64,000 nt of DNA from an uncultured Christensenella sp. (GTDB lineage Bacteria > Bacillota > Clostridia > Christensenellales > Pumilibacteraceae). Below are positions 32,753 through 41,204 of this stretch, piece by piece. The notes below the pieces were generated by a model. That model was not told the DNA's origin. It worked only from the letters and a program-made list of their open reading frames with translations, and made no database searches. How positions within the stretch are numbered: the first letter of the stretch is position 1; each line of letters starts with the position of its first letter. Position numbers and translations under genes: made by a program. The DNA is taken from assembly GCA_910585955.1 (NCBI GenBank), contig CAJUGC010000011.1, positions 14,657 to 78,656 of the forward strand. Reading direction: 5' to 3'.

Positions 32753-34006
32753 TTATATCATCAGTTCGAGAACGTCCGTCAACCCTTCTTCGACGGCTAT
32801 ATCCATCGCAGATTTTCCGTTGTTGTTCTTTATATTGAAATCTGCGCCCTTACGAACCAACAGACGCGCGCTCTTTTCAGCGGTGCTCATGCAAGCGAGC
32901 ATAAGCGCGGTGTTGCCGGAATTATCCTGCGCATCGATATCCGCGCCTGCAGCTATGAGGTTTTTCAAGGCGGAATAGTCGGTAGCGGCAAAATGTATGG
33001 CGCATTGCCCCTTGTTGTTGACCGAATTTATGTTGACGCCGCGCTGAAGCAGCTCGTTTATTATATATTCGTTGTTTGCTCGGGAAATGTCCTTGTCGCT
33101 ATTGTATCTGTATACGGTAAGCGCCTTCATCAACAGCGTATTACCGTCAGAATCGGCAAAATCAGGGTTTTTCAACAGTTTGACTATTTCGCCCTTACGC
33201 TTATCGACTTCGGCTTGAAATTCCGCTCCTATCTCTTTTTTGCCGCCCGCAAACAAGAGAGAAAAGAGCGCGGGCGTTCCTTCCGCGTCGCACAGCGTTT
33301 CGTCTGCGCCCGAATCCAAAAGCATTTTTGCGATTTCCGCATTACCGTATCGGAACGCCAGTGCAAGCGGCGAGACGCCATTCATTTTTATCCTGTTGTA
33401 ACTTCCTTCTCCGCCTGTAGCGTCCACATTCGAACCGTTTTTCAAAAGCGTATCGATAAGCCGCGCCTTATTATTTATCACTGCATACATGAGCGGCGTC
33501 AAACCGCAACCGTCGGGACAGTCGAGACGCGACAAGTCGAAATTCTCGGCTATGTATATCGGCAACCTCTCGCTATTTTCGCAATCAATACAGTCCGGTT
33601 CCTCCGACACCGCAGCCGCAGCACAAGTAAGCGCATTTTTACCGTCATGGCGCTCTGCGTACGCGTCTGCGCCGAGATCTACAACCTTTTGGAAAATCTC
33701 GGGCATTATCTCGGACTCGGCAAGTTTTAATATCAGACAGTCGTTTTTGTTTATTTTGAAATTGACGTCAAAACCCTTGTCCATAAGAAACTTGAGAAAA
33801 TCCAGTCCGTCCTCATACCTGGGCGTTTCGTTGCCGTCTATGTAAGTCAACGCTATTTTAATGATATCGATAAGCTCTTCTACGTCGTTTCTGTCGTCAA
33901 AATCTATTACTTCCAAGTTATTCTCGATTATTTGACAAGCGTTCTTCGGATCTCCCAAATTAGAAATGTAACAGAGCCTCAGTTCGTATCGAATATCATC
34001 ATCCAT
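32753..34006 (-). CDS. Ankyrin-repeat protein, first gene of the operon
   Basis: 417 residues, paralogue of the 713-residue protein: shared acidic head (CQIIENNLEVIDFDDRNDVEELIDIIKIALT), shared FLKFLMDKGFDVNFKI and EIMPEIFQKVVDLGADAYA, then ankyrin repeats (CGLTPLMYAVINNKARLIDTLLKNGSNVD; GNTALMLACMSTAEKSARLLVRKGADFN). CGGAGG lies 9 bases before ATG 34006. A consensus promoter (34042-34070) drives it and, with gaps of 21, 17 and 12 bases, the three genes after it. No enzymatic domain is visible. Confidence 0.88.
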   Translation of the reverse strand: MDDDIRYELRLCYISNLGDPKNACQIIENNLEVIDFDDRNDVEELIDIIKIALTYIDGNETPRYEDGLDFLKFLMDKGFDVNFKINKNDCLILKLAESEIMPEIFQKVVDLGADAYAERHDGKNALTCAAAAVSEEPDCIDCENSERLPIYIAENFDLSRLDCPDGCGLTPLMYAVINNKARLIDTLLKNGSNVDATGGEGSYNRIKMNGVSPLALAFRYGNAEIAKMLLDSGADETLCDAEGTPALFSLLFAGGKKEIGAEFQAEVDKRKGEIVKLLKNPDFADSDGNTLLMKALTVYRYNSDKDISRANNEYIINELLQRGVNINSVNNKGQCAIHFAATDYSALKNLIAAGADIDAQDNSGNTALMLACMSTAEKSARLLVRKGADFNIKNNNGKSAMDIAVEEGLTDVLELMI

Positions 34007-34041
34007 ATGTCTGCCTCCGATAGGAAATATATAGCTTAAAT

Positions 34042-34070
34042 ATTATATCACCGAAATAAAAATATGTCAA
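34042..34070 (-). promoter_or_regulatory. Consensus promoter of the ankyrin operon
   Basis: On the minus strand -35 TTGACA (34070-34065), 17-bp spacer, -10 TATAAT (34047-34042). Confidence 0.9.
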
Positions 34071-34237
34071 AGGAATTTACCTTGCGCCCGCATGGCTCGC
34101 ATATACTGCAAAGCCGACATCTCGACTGATTATTATAGAATCGCTCTGCAACTTGTATAAATCTTCATTTTGCCCAATCAATTTTAAACGATTGATTTCT
34201 TAATAACAGATAGCAACGTAGCCCCCACTTTTCGCTT

Positions 34238-34777
34238 TTAATATTTCGTTGCGTGCGCAAATGAATTACAAGCTTGTCCGTCTGCCGACACCGCACCGTC
34301 GACATATGGCATCTTTGTATGAGACAACAGAGATGCCATACCGAATCTTGTCTCGGACGGCAAAGGAGATAACGCGTAATCAATGGAAACCCCACCGCGC
34401 AACACCGAATCGTTTTTGATTCTCTCATAAATCTCTTGTCTGATTTTTATACCGCAATCCGTCGGAAATAATTACAAACAATTTCTTATACTGTTGTCTT
34501 TGAATCTGCCGGAAAAATTGCGAACTTTTTTGAACGCCCGTAAACTCCCATTTTGTTTGTTCGCTTTTGGCAAGATAACTTTGTTCGTAGTGCGATTCCA
34601 AACGACAGCATAGTTGCTCCGCTTGTCAATCGGATTTTCTATTTGATCGTAGCTCGTGACGAGATGTCTATAATGCAAATCTACTTTGCAGAGAGATTTT
34701 GTATAAAGCTTGATGTACTCGAACGATAGCATCCGTATCATATACGAACTGCAAACGGTATGGCTTTTAAAAAACAC
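34238..34777 (-). pseudogene. Decayed PglZ-domain (BREX) gene fragment with two frameshifts
   Basis: No intact frame, but three overlapping minus-strand frames read as one PglZ-type phosphatase domain. From 34777: YTKSLCKVDLHYRHLVTSYD then QIENPIDK; a shift near 34620 continues as EQLCCRLESHYEQSYLAKSE and QQYKKLFVIISDGLRY; a second shift near 34445 gives IRQEIYERIKNDSVLRGG, VSIDYALSPLPSETRFGMA and SLLSHTKMPYVDGAVSADGQ, then a stop. FVIISDGLRY followed by LPSETRFGMASLLSH is the PglZ alkaline-phosphatase-superfamily signature. Neither the gene's start nor its C-terminus, nor any other BREX gene, is present. The rest of the gap 34071-34799 is AT-rich without another readable gene. Confidence 0.75.
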
Positions 34778-34799
34778 AATTTCGCGCCCTTTGATTTAT

Positions 34800-36275
34800 T
34801 CAAAATTGAAAATATGCAAAAGCGCTCGAATCCCGAGTTGCAATAAACGCAAGCCAAAAAAGCGCTATCGCCATAACGCAGTAAAACATAGTAGCGATAT
34901 TTTCGGAATAAACGGTGCGCTCGTAGGTTTTACTTGTCTTAACTTTCGGCATAGTCTGCTTGCTTCTCGCAAAATCGTAGATGAATACCATACAGACGAT
35001 ACTTGCCGCTATTTGTATAAACCCGAGACCGTCAAGTTCCATGAACTTAAAAGCGTCAGTCAAGGAACCGAAAGCCGTAACAAGGCGTGCAAATGCCGTA
35101 CCGAGAGACGCTGTATCTGGAGAACGGAAAATGATTGCCGCAGGCACAAAGACTATACAGAACATAAACGCGCGCCTGAGAAGAGTTACGAGAGCGTTAT
35201 CTTTAAATCTTGCGTCAAGCTTTTTCAGCGGAGCGCTCAAAAGGCTTTCCATGCACACAAAGAACGCCGCATACAAGCCCCACAACACATATGTCCAATT
35301 CGCACCGTGCCAAAGTCCGCATAAGGCAAAAACGATTATCGTATTGAAAATCTTGCGAGCCTTGCCCTTCCTGTTTCCTCCGAGAGGGATATACAAATAG
35401 TCGGTAAACCATTTGTTCAGAGTTATGTGCCAGCGACGGAAAAACTCGGTATAGCTTTTTGCGAGATAGGGTCTGTCGAAATTCTCCGTCAGCTTTATTC
35501 CCATCATGCGCGCAACGCCGAGCGCTATTTCGGAATACCCCGCAAAGTCGCAGTACATCTGCACGCAGAACAGTACGGCACCGAGGTAAATCGACGCAGA
35601 ACTCGCCGTCTGTAACGAAGCAAACACCCTGTCTACATAAATACCGCACATATCGGCGACAACGCACTTTCGAAAAAAGCCGCAAAGCGCCATTTTAAAC
35701 CCTGCCGTCATATCCTCCGAACTAAAGTCATGCTTTTTCTTGAGCTGCGGAATGAGATCGCCGGGGCGCTCTATGGGTCCCGCGACGAGCTGCGGGAAGA
35801 ACGACACGAAAAGAGCATAATAGCCAAAGTGTATTTCCGCCTTTACCGTTCCCCTGTACACGTCTATGACGTACGACAGCGTCTGGAACGTATAGAAAGA
35901 AATGCCCACGGGTAAGAGAAGTCCGAGCGCGAAACCGTCGAGCCCCAAAGAAAGCATATTGAGAAAGTCGACGACGCTCGCGCACAGAAAGTCGAAGTAC
36001 TTAAAAAAGACGAGAACGCCGAGACATATGATTATCGTCAACGCGAGAAAAAGTTTTTTCAACCGCTTTCTCTTCGTCTTTTCCATGGCAAGCGCGAAGC
36101 CGTAGGAGACGACGGTCGTTCCCGCAATGAGAAAGACGAGCCACGCGTTCCAGCTCATATAAAAGTAGTACGATGCGGCAAGCAGCATTATCCAGCGGAC
36201 TTTGTGCGGAAGCACGAAATACAGCACAAGCACGACCGCAAGGAACAGTAAAAAGCCGAGGGAATTGAAATTCAT
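34800..36275 (-). CDS. MBOAT-family O-acyltransferase (AlgI/DltB-like)
   Basis: 491 residues, about 10-12 membrane helices. MBOAT hallmarks: LPVGISFYTFQTLSYVIDVYRG, PQLVAGPIERPGDLIPQL, YCDFAGYSEIALGVARMMGI, FFRRWHITLNKWFTDYLYIPLGGNRKG and the catalytic His in CGLWHGANWTYVLWG. Such proteins move an acyl group across the membrane onto surface glycans or teichoic acids. ATG 36275 has GGAG upstream and overlaps the stop of the small membrane gene (ATGA). Last gene of a run that includes an acyl-AMP ligase and two SGNH proteins, an arrangement like dltABD but without a carrier protein gene. Confidence 0.9.
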   Translation of the reverse strand: MNFNSLGFLLFLAVVLVLYFVLPHKVRWIMLLAASYYFYMSWNAWLVFLIAGTTVVSYGFALAMEKTKRKRLKKLFLALTIIICLGVLVFFKYFDFLCASVVDFLNMLSLGLDGFALGLLLPVGISFYTFQTLSYVIDVYRGTVKAEIHFGYYALFVSFFPQLVAGPIERPGDLIPQLKKKHDFSSEDMTAGFKMALCGFFRKCVVADMCGIYVDRVFASLQTASSASIYLGAVLFCVQMYCDFAGYSEIALGVARMMGIKLTENFDRPYLAKSYTEFFRRWHITLNKWFTDYLYIPLGGNRKGKARKIFNTIIVFALCGLWHGANWTYVLWGLYAAFFVCMESLLSAPLKKLDARFKDNALVTLLRRAFMFCIVFVPAAIIFRSPDTASLGTAFARLVTAFGSLTDAFKFMELDGLGFIQIAASIVCMVFIYDFARSKQTMPKVKTSKTYERTVYSENIATMFYCVMAIALFWLAFIATRDSSAFAYFQF

Positions 36276-36523
36276 TTCTTTTCGTCTCCTTGCCTGTAAA
36301 ACGCGGACAGGTAGACGACGAGAAACACGAGCGTGGCAGTACCGATCTCTTCGAGTCGCGCGCCCGACAGCAGCGCGTAAGCGGACGCCGCGCAAAATAC
36401 CGCTGCCGACAGCGCCGTGAATATGTAGCCCGAAGCTTTCTTTACTCTGTCGAATACGATAAGCGCGAGCGCCGCCGCATACAGCAGAAGCAGAACGGGC
36501 GTTGTCAAGATTACGCTTTCCAT
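36272..36523 (-). CDS. Small three-helix membrane protein
   Basis: 83 residues with three hydrophobic stretches (PVLLLLYAAALALIVF; YIFTALSAAVFCAASAYALL; TATLVFLVVYLSAFY) and a charged tail. Not recognised. It overlaps the adenylating enzyme by 13 bases and the MBOAT gene by 4, so it is translated with both and is probably a subunit of the same membrane complex, in the place that DltX holds in dlt operons (but longer and with more helices). Confidence 0.7.
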   Translation of the reverse strand: MESVILTTPVLLLLYAAALALIVFDRVKKASGYIFTALSAAVFCAASAYALLSGARLEEIGTATLVFLVVYLSAFYRQGDEKK

Positions 36524-37992
36524 TCCGTCAAAATCTGTTTTATCTTCATCTTATCGGGCTTTCCGCTCGACGCGAGAGGAAGCTCTTTTACCATAGCCGT
36601 TATTTTCGGATATTCCTTTTTCGTAAGGATTTTTTTAAGCTCGTTTTCAAATTCGGCGCGGTTTGTCTTTTCGAGCCCGTCGCCCAGCACCACCATGACG
36701 CACGGCACTTCGCCGTACTTTACGTCGCTTATTCCGACGGCGACCGCCGCTTTTACGCCGGACAGCGACATGACCGCTCTTTCGATTCTCGCGCACGAAA
36801 TATTTTCGCCTCCGCGAATAATAATGTCTTTTTTTCTGCCCGTTATATGCAGATAACCATCGTCGTCCACATAGCCGAGATCGCCTGTCATAAGCCTGCC
36901 GTTTTCGTCAAACGGCTGTTTTTCCCTATCCGCTCCGAAATAGCCGAGCATAACCGAAGGACTCTGCACCCTTATTTCGCCCTCGATGCCGATAGAAAGC
37001 TCGTTCCCGTTTTCGTCGGTAACGACGCCTTCGTTTCGCGGATAGAACTTCCCCACGCAAGCACTTCTTTTATCCGCGCCGTCGCGATAGTCCCCGCAGC
37101 TTATGCCCATGCACTCGCTCATGCCGTAGACGGGAATGAGCGTCATATCGAGAGTTTTCTCGATTTTTTCGAACTGTTCGCGCGTGCTCACGCCGCCCCC
37201 GATGAGCCCCGCGCGAAGCGAACTCAAATCGAAGCGAGAGGCTCTTTCCGCAAGCGAAAGATACAGCGTCGGCACGCCGTTCATGCGCGTCACGCCGTAG
37301 CGGGAAATGCACTCCGCTATGTAGTCGGTTTCGGTGCGCGAAGGTATGAACACGGCGTGACGGTTTACGAGCGCGGTTATGACGAGCGAGAGTCCGAACA
37401 CATGATGAAGCGGCAACAGCTCTATGGCGACGTCGTCCGCCGAATACATACCGAGATTCGCCGTGTCCTCGGACGTGTTTATACAGCCGAATTGCGTAAG
37501 GCAAACGGCTTTGGCGTCGCCCGTAGACCCCGTCGTGAAAATTATTACCGCCATATCGCCCGGCAAAGAGCGCTCGACATAATAGGCGTTTTTACACTTT
37601 GAAACGTCAATGTCGCATATGCCCGTCATGGCGCCGTCGAAGAGCGTCCATTTGCCGCCGTATTCGCTCGTAACGGCAAAATCCGTTTTGAGACAGTCGG
37701 GCAAATTTGTCTTCACTTCTTCGACGGGAAGATTCGGATCGGTCAAAACAGTTATCGCACCGAGCGCTTCCAGCGCGAAGAAAACGATTGCCGTATTGAC
37801 CGCACGCATTGCGCGAAGCACGACAAAGTCGCCTCTTTTCACTCCCGCAGTTTCAAAAACCGAAGCTATCCCTCCGACTGCGGCTTTGGCTTCCGCAAAG
37901 GTAAAACGGTTCTTTTCGTCGAAAAGAAAAATCTTATCGGGTATTTGTTCCGCCGCCGTTTGAAACTGCTCGTAAAACGTAGTTTTTTTCAT
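36511..37992 (-). CDS. Acyl-/aminoacyl-adenylating enzyme (ANL superfamily)
   Basis: 493 residues. ATP-dependent acid activation: phosphate loop IIFTTGSTGDAKAVCLT near 145-160, VYGMSECMGISCG, LMTGDLGYVDDDGYLHITGRKKD and the catalytic Lys in ASSGKPDKMKIKQIL. The short length and lack of a carrier domain fit DltA-like or acyl-CoA/acyl-ACP ligases. It overlaps the SGNH gene upstream (ATGA) and the small membrane gene downstream, so it should supply the activated acyl group for the MBOAT transferase. Whether it uses CoA, a carrier or a fatty, acetyl or amino acid is not visible. Confidence 0.88.
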   Translation of the reverse strand: MKKTTFYEQFQTAAEQIPDKIFLFDEKNRFTFAEAKAAVGGIASVFETAGVKRGDFVVLRAMRAVNTAIVFFALEALGAITVLTDPNLPVEEVKTNLPDCLKTDFAVTSEYGGKWTLFDGAMTGICDIDVSKCKNAYYVERSLPGDMAVIIFTTGSTGDAKAVCLTQFGCINTSEDTANLGMYSADDVAIELLPLHHVFGLSLVITALVNRHAVFIPSRTETDYIAECISRYGVTRMNGVPTLYLSLAERASRFDLSSLRAGLIGGGVSTREQFEKIEKTLDMTLIPVYGMSECMGISCGDYRDGADKRSACVGKFYPRNEGVVTDENGNELSIGIEGEIRVQSPSVMLGYFGADREKQPFDENGRLMTGDLGYVDDDGYLHITGRKKDIIIRGGENISCARIERAVMSLSGVKAAVAVGISDVKYGEVPCVMVVLGDGLEKTNRAEFENELKKILTKKEYPKITAMVKELPLASSGKPDKMKIKQILTEWKA

Positions 37993-39755
37993 GTTGCTAT
38001 TACCTTCTTTAGGTCGTCTATAAGCTGATTAGTCCTTATAATTGCGCCTTTGTCGTTAAGATGATAGTCTCTGTCGTAAAAATATTCGCCCGAATACAGA
38101 TAGTCGCGCGCCGATGATATGACGGTATATCCGCGCTCCGAAAGCGCTTTATCGCACTTCTGTTCAAAATCCATCCAAACAAGTTCTTGTCGTTTGCGCT
38201 CCGAAATACCGTCGAGATTCACGGGCGAATACGAAAAATACACCTCTACGCCCTTTTCTCTCATTGCGTCGTATTCGTCGCACAGATTCCCCAGCGAGTC
38301 AGCGCACTCCGGGCTATAGCCATAGCTGTCCGAGCCGTCGCCGTACTTCTCTCCCGTGAACGGCCGCGGCTTTATTATATCGCCATAAATGTTGTACACT
38401 TCGGTGCAATCGGAATACTCACCTGCGGGTAAATTGCGCCTGCCTGCATTGAACTCGGCAAGCGTCGCAAAGGCGTTCGGAAGACAGCTCATATCGGCAA
38501 GCGCGAGCAAATCGAAATTTCCTTCCGCCATCATGAATATTCGTGGATCGGCGAATCTTACCCCCATGAATTGGAATACACTTCCGACCTCCGGCGCATG
38601 AACCAGTATATCGCCGTCCGAAAGATAGTTCGAAATACAATCGAATTGAAAGCCCGCGTCGACTCCGCCTATTACACCGAGATTCAGCACCGTGAACCTA
38701 GAACCGAACTGCTCGTCTATAAGCTCCGACGAGAGGCCGTATGACATACTGCATCCGCCGAAAAACACAAGCTTTCTTTTGTCCTCGAGCAGAATGAGCT
38801 TGTCGATGTTTTCTGCAAACTGTACATGCTCGCTTGAAGCGAGGTAGCGCGGCTTAAGCTTTGCGTTTAAGCGCCAGGTCTTGAACTTGCCGCCCAAAAA
38901 CGCGCTGTCGCTTATTCGCTCCACCCCGTCCCAAAAGATTATTTCTTCGATGTCGCAATCTCTGAAAGCGCCGTTTTCCACCTCGACGATAGTGTCGGGC
39001 AACGCCAAAACCTTCGCTTTCAATCTTTGAGCAAAGCCTTTGGCAATGCCCGTAACTTTCAATCCGTCGATTTCGCGCGGAATAACTATTTCGTCCGCCT
39101 CCGCGCTACCCGTGTACTTTTCGAGTACCGCGGTATCGCTGCTTACGCGGTATATAAAATCCGACGCATCGTTTTGCTTTTTCCATGAGGCATAGAGCGT
39201 CACCGCCGTGCCCGAAGTTACGGTTATACGCGACCCCAGCCCTATGTGCTCTCCGCTTCCGTCGGGCTTCGTATTCCACCCGACATGTAAGTATCCGTCG
39301 CGCAAAAGTATAATCGTCTCCGTATTTGCTCTCAAATGACGGGACAAATCATACCCGACAAGCAAAGCGCTTTTTTCGTTTTCGAACAGTGCGCCGTTGC
39401 CGTCGTAACATATCGTAGCGGCAGAAAACAGCACCTCTATCTTGACCCTTGTGGGACGGATGACGTTCCTCAGCGTCAGAACCGTGCTTTCACCCTCTTG
39501 CCGTAAATCGTAACCGTCATAGGAACAGCCGCCGAATGCGCAATCGTCCTCAAAAGTGAGAGCTATGCTTACGCTTTCGCCGCTTTCGACGCGAAAGCTC
39601 GAGTTTTCGGCTGTATAATAAGGGCTGTCCTCGACAGTTACGGAGATTCTGCCATCCACACCAAGGGACGGCGAAGAACAGGCGCATATAAAAACTCCAG
39701 CAAGCATGATAAAAACCGCGACGAATATTTTAATATGTTTTAAAATGCGCGACAT
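37989..39755 (-). CDS. Surface lipoprotein with InlB-type repeat, leucine-rich and SGNH-like domains
   Basis: 588 residues. Signal peptide ending in lipobox IFICAC; a beta-rich N-terminal part; an InlB/Listeria-Bacteroides repeat (GYLHVGWNTKPDGSGEHIG then TVTLYASW) near residue 190; a short BspA-like leucine-rich stretch (VTGIAKGFAQRLKAKVLALPDTIVEVENGAFRD shortened: VTGIAKGFAQ, ENGAFRD); then an SGNH-like domain with FFGGCSMSYGL (candidate Ser) and a C-terminal DRDYHLNDKG (Asp-His). SGNH proteins next to MBOAT genes usually hand the acyl group to the glycan, as DltD or AlgX do. ATG 39755 lies inside the previous gene's end (26-base overlap), preceded by GGGGG. Confidence 0.82.
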   Translation of the reverse strand: MSRILKHIKIFVAVFIMLAGVFICACSSPSLGVDGRISVTVEDSPYYTAENSSFRVESGESVSIALTFEDDCAFGGCSYDGYDLRQEGESTVLTLRNVIRPTRVKIEVLFSAATICYDGNGALFENEKSALLVGYDLSRHLRANTETIILLRDGYLHVGWNTKPDGSGEHIGLGSRITVTSGTAVTLYASWKKQNDASDFIYRVSSDTAVLEKYTGSAEADEIVIPREIDGLKVTGIAKGFAQRLKAKVLALPDTIVEVENGAFRDCDIEEIIFWDGVERISDSAFLGGKFKTWRLNAKLKPRYLASSEHVQFAENIDKLILLEDKRKLVFFGGCSMSYGLSSELIDEQFGSRFTVLNLGVIGGVDAGFQFDCISNYLSDGDILVHAPEVGSVFQFMGVRFADPRIFMMAEGNFDLLALADMSCLPNAFATLAEFNAGRRNLPAGEYSDCTEVYNIYGDIIKPRPFTGEKYGDGSDSYGYSPECADSLGNLCDEYDAMREKGVEVYFSYSPVNLDGISERKRQELVWMDFEQKCDKALSERGYTVISSARDYLYSGEYFYDRDYHLNDKGAIIRTNQLIDDLKKVIAT

Positions 39756-41154
39756 AGTACCCCCAATAATAATCGGTCGAATATGCCATGAGCGAGGCTT
39801 CGGGAACGTAAATCTTGACGTTCTCCGCCCCATCCAGCAACCTATAACCCACCCTTATATCTTCGGGATCGGCGTGCCTTAACACCAGCCTTTCGAGAGA
39901 CGTGCAGCCTGCAAAACTTCCGTCCGACAAAACCGCGATATTTTCCTGCACGGTTATCTCCCGAACCCGAATATTGCCCGAAAAGACGTCTTTTTCAAGC
40001 GACGTCACTCTCTGCCCGTTGTACGATGACGGCAAAACGAGACTTTGCGCTTCTTTGCCTTTTTGAGTAAGCCCGACGATTTTGACTCCTGAAGCGTTCT
40101 CCTCGAAAACGAATGCGTCCGCCTGCGAATTGTCGCCTTCGATAGGCTCATCGGGCATTTTAAGCGGCGGCTTTTCCGGCACGGGCGTAATGTTTGCCGA
40201 AGTTATGCCTAGCTCGTTTTTGATTTCATTCGAGAGCCGCAGCGTGTTCATCGTCATTCCGCTCGCGTTCAAGTGCACGTTGGAATCATAAAACCATTCG
40301 CATTCGTAAGCACAGGTTTTCGGATCGCTTATGACCCTGAACTCGAACTTTTCGGCGGCGTCCTCGTACAGAGAGTCGAGCGAGCCGCAGTCCACCGAAA
40401 GCTCGTTCATCGGCGCAAACGAATAGTAGACCGTCGCGCCTTTTTTATTTACCTTTTCGCTCCACTCGTTCACATACTCAACAAACTTTTCGTCGCCGAA
40501 CGCGTTTTCGACCTCTATTGGATTGTTCGAATCGTATCCGTTCGGCATAATATTACTTTTGCGCTCCGCCCTTGTCATGTCGCAGTTTTCGTCGAAGGAC
40601 GACGCGCTGTAGACTCCGCCTTTGTCCCCCGTATCGTCGAGCTTGAGCTTTTCGGCTACGAAAGACACATAGTTTCCGACGATTGCGCCGCGGTTTTCCT
40701 TTGCCGTTTTAAAAAGCATACTGCGCTTCGAATCCGCCGCGCGAAGGAACTCGCTGCCCGAAAAATAGAGGCTAAGAGACTGCGGGTTTATTTCGGGCGT
40801 AAATATGATTATATCGCCGTCCGAAATTTCTCCGATAGCAAGATCCAGCATGGCTTTCGTACCTATCGCGCCGTAAAGACCGAAATTACAGACCGTAAAA
40901 TCCAGCCCCGACGCTTCTAGTTCCGATTGCAAAAGCGCCGAATTCACGCCGAAAGCGACGGCGGAGTTGCCTATGACGACGACTTTTTTATCACTCGAAG
41001 CGAGTTTTTCGTACATGGGCGCAAGAACTCCGTAATAAGTAGAAGAAAACCGCGCAGACGCCGACATATCCGCACAAAAAACTACTGTGGGAATAATCAT
41101 GAGGTATGCGATAATACAAACGGCGATAAGCACGGTTTTCTTTACTTTCTTCAT
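39730..41154 (-). CDS. Exported SGNH-like protein with C-terminal leucine-rich domain
   Basis: 474 residues. N-terminal signal or anchor helix (VLIAVCIIAYLMIIPTVVFCA), then an SGNH/DltD-like domain: KVVVIGNSAVAFGVNSALLQ (candidate Ser in Gly-Asn-Ser), NFGLYGAIGTKAML, GDIIIFTPEINPQ, and near 300 WFYDSNVHLNASG (Asp-x-x-His). After a Pro-rich spacer come BspA-type leucine-rich repeats (VTSLEKDVFSGNIRVREITV, SDGSFAGCTSLERLVL). It shares this build in reverse order with the next gene. It starts 50 bases after the GH3 gene, so it may be read through from there. Role in acyl transfer to a surface polymer is inferred. Confidence 0.8.
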   Translation of the reverse strand: MKKVKKTVLIAVCIIAYLMIIPTVVFCADMSASARFSSTYYGVLAPMYEKLASSDKKVVVIGNSAVAFGVNSALLQSELEASGLDFTVCNFGLYGAIGTKAMLDLAIGEISDGDIIIFTPEINPQSLSLYFSGSEFLRAADSKRSMLFKTAKENRGAIVGNYVSFVAEKLKLDDTGDKGGVYSASSFDENCDMTRAERKSNIMPNGYDSNNPIEVENAFGDEKFVEYVNEWSEKVNKKGATVYYSFAPMNELSVDCGSLDSLYEDAAEKFEFRVISDPKTCAYECEWFYDSNVHLNASGMTMNTLRLSNEIKNELGITSANITPVPEKPPLKMPDEPIEGDNSQADAFVFEENASGVKIVGLTQKGKEAQSLVLPSSYNGQRVTSLEKDVFSGNIRVREITVQENIAVLSDGSFAGCTSLERLVLRHADPEDIRVGYRLLDGAENVKIYVPEASLMAYSTDYYWGYYVAHFKTY

Positions 41155-41204
41155 TCTACTGTTTTCGCGACTCTACGCGCCGCGCTCTCTAAACTCAAAA
41201 CGAA

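Noticed and set aside
34472..34777. 101-codon frame read as a free-standing small protein
   Set aside because: It reads as one segment of the frameshifted PglZ relic, and changes frame where PglZ homology moves to the next frame.
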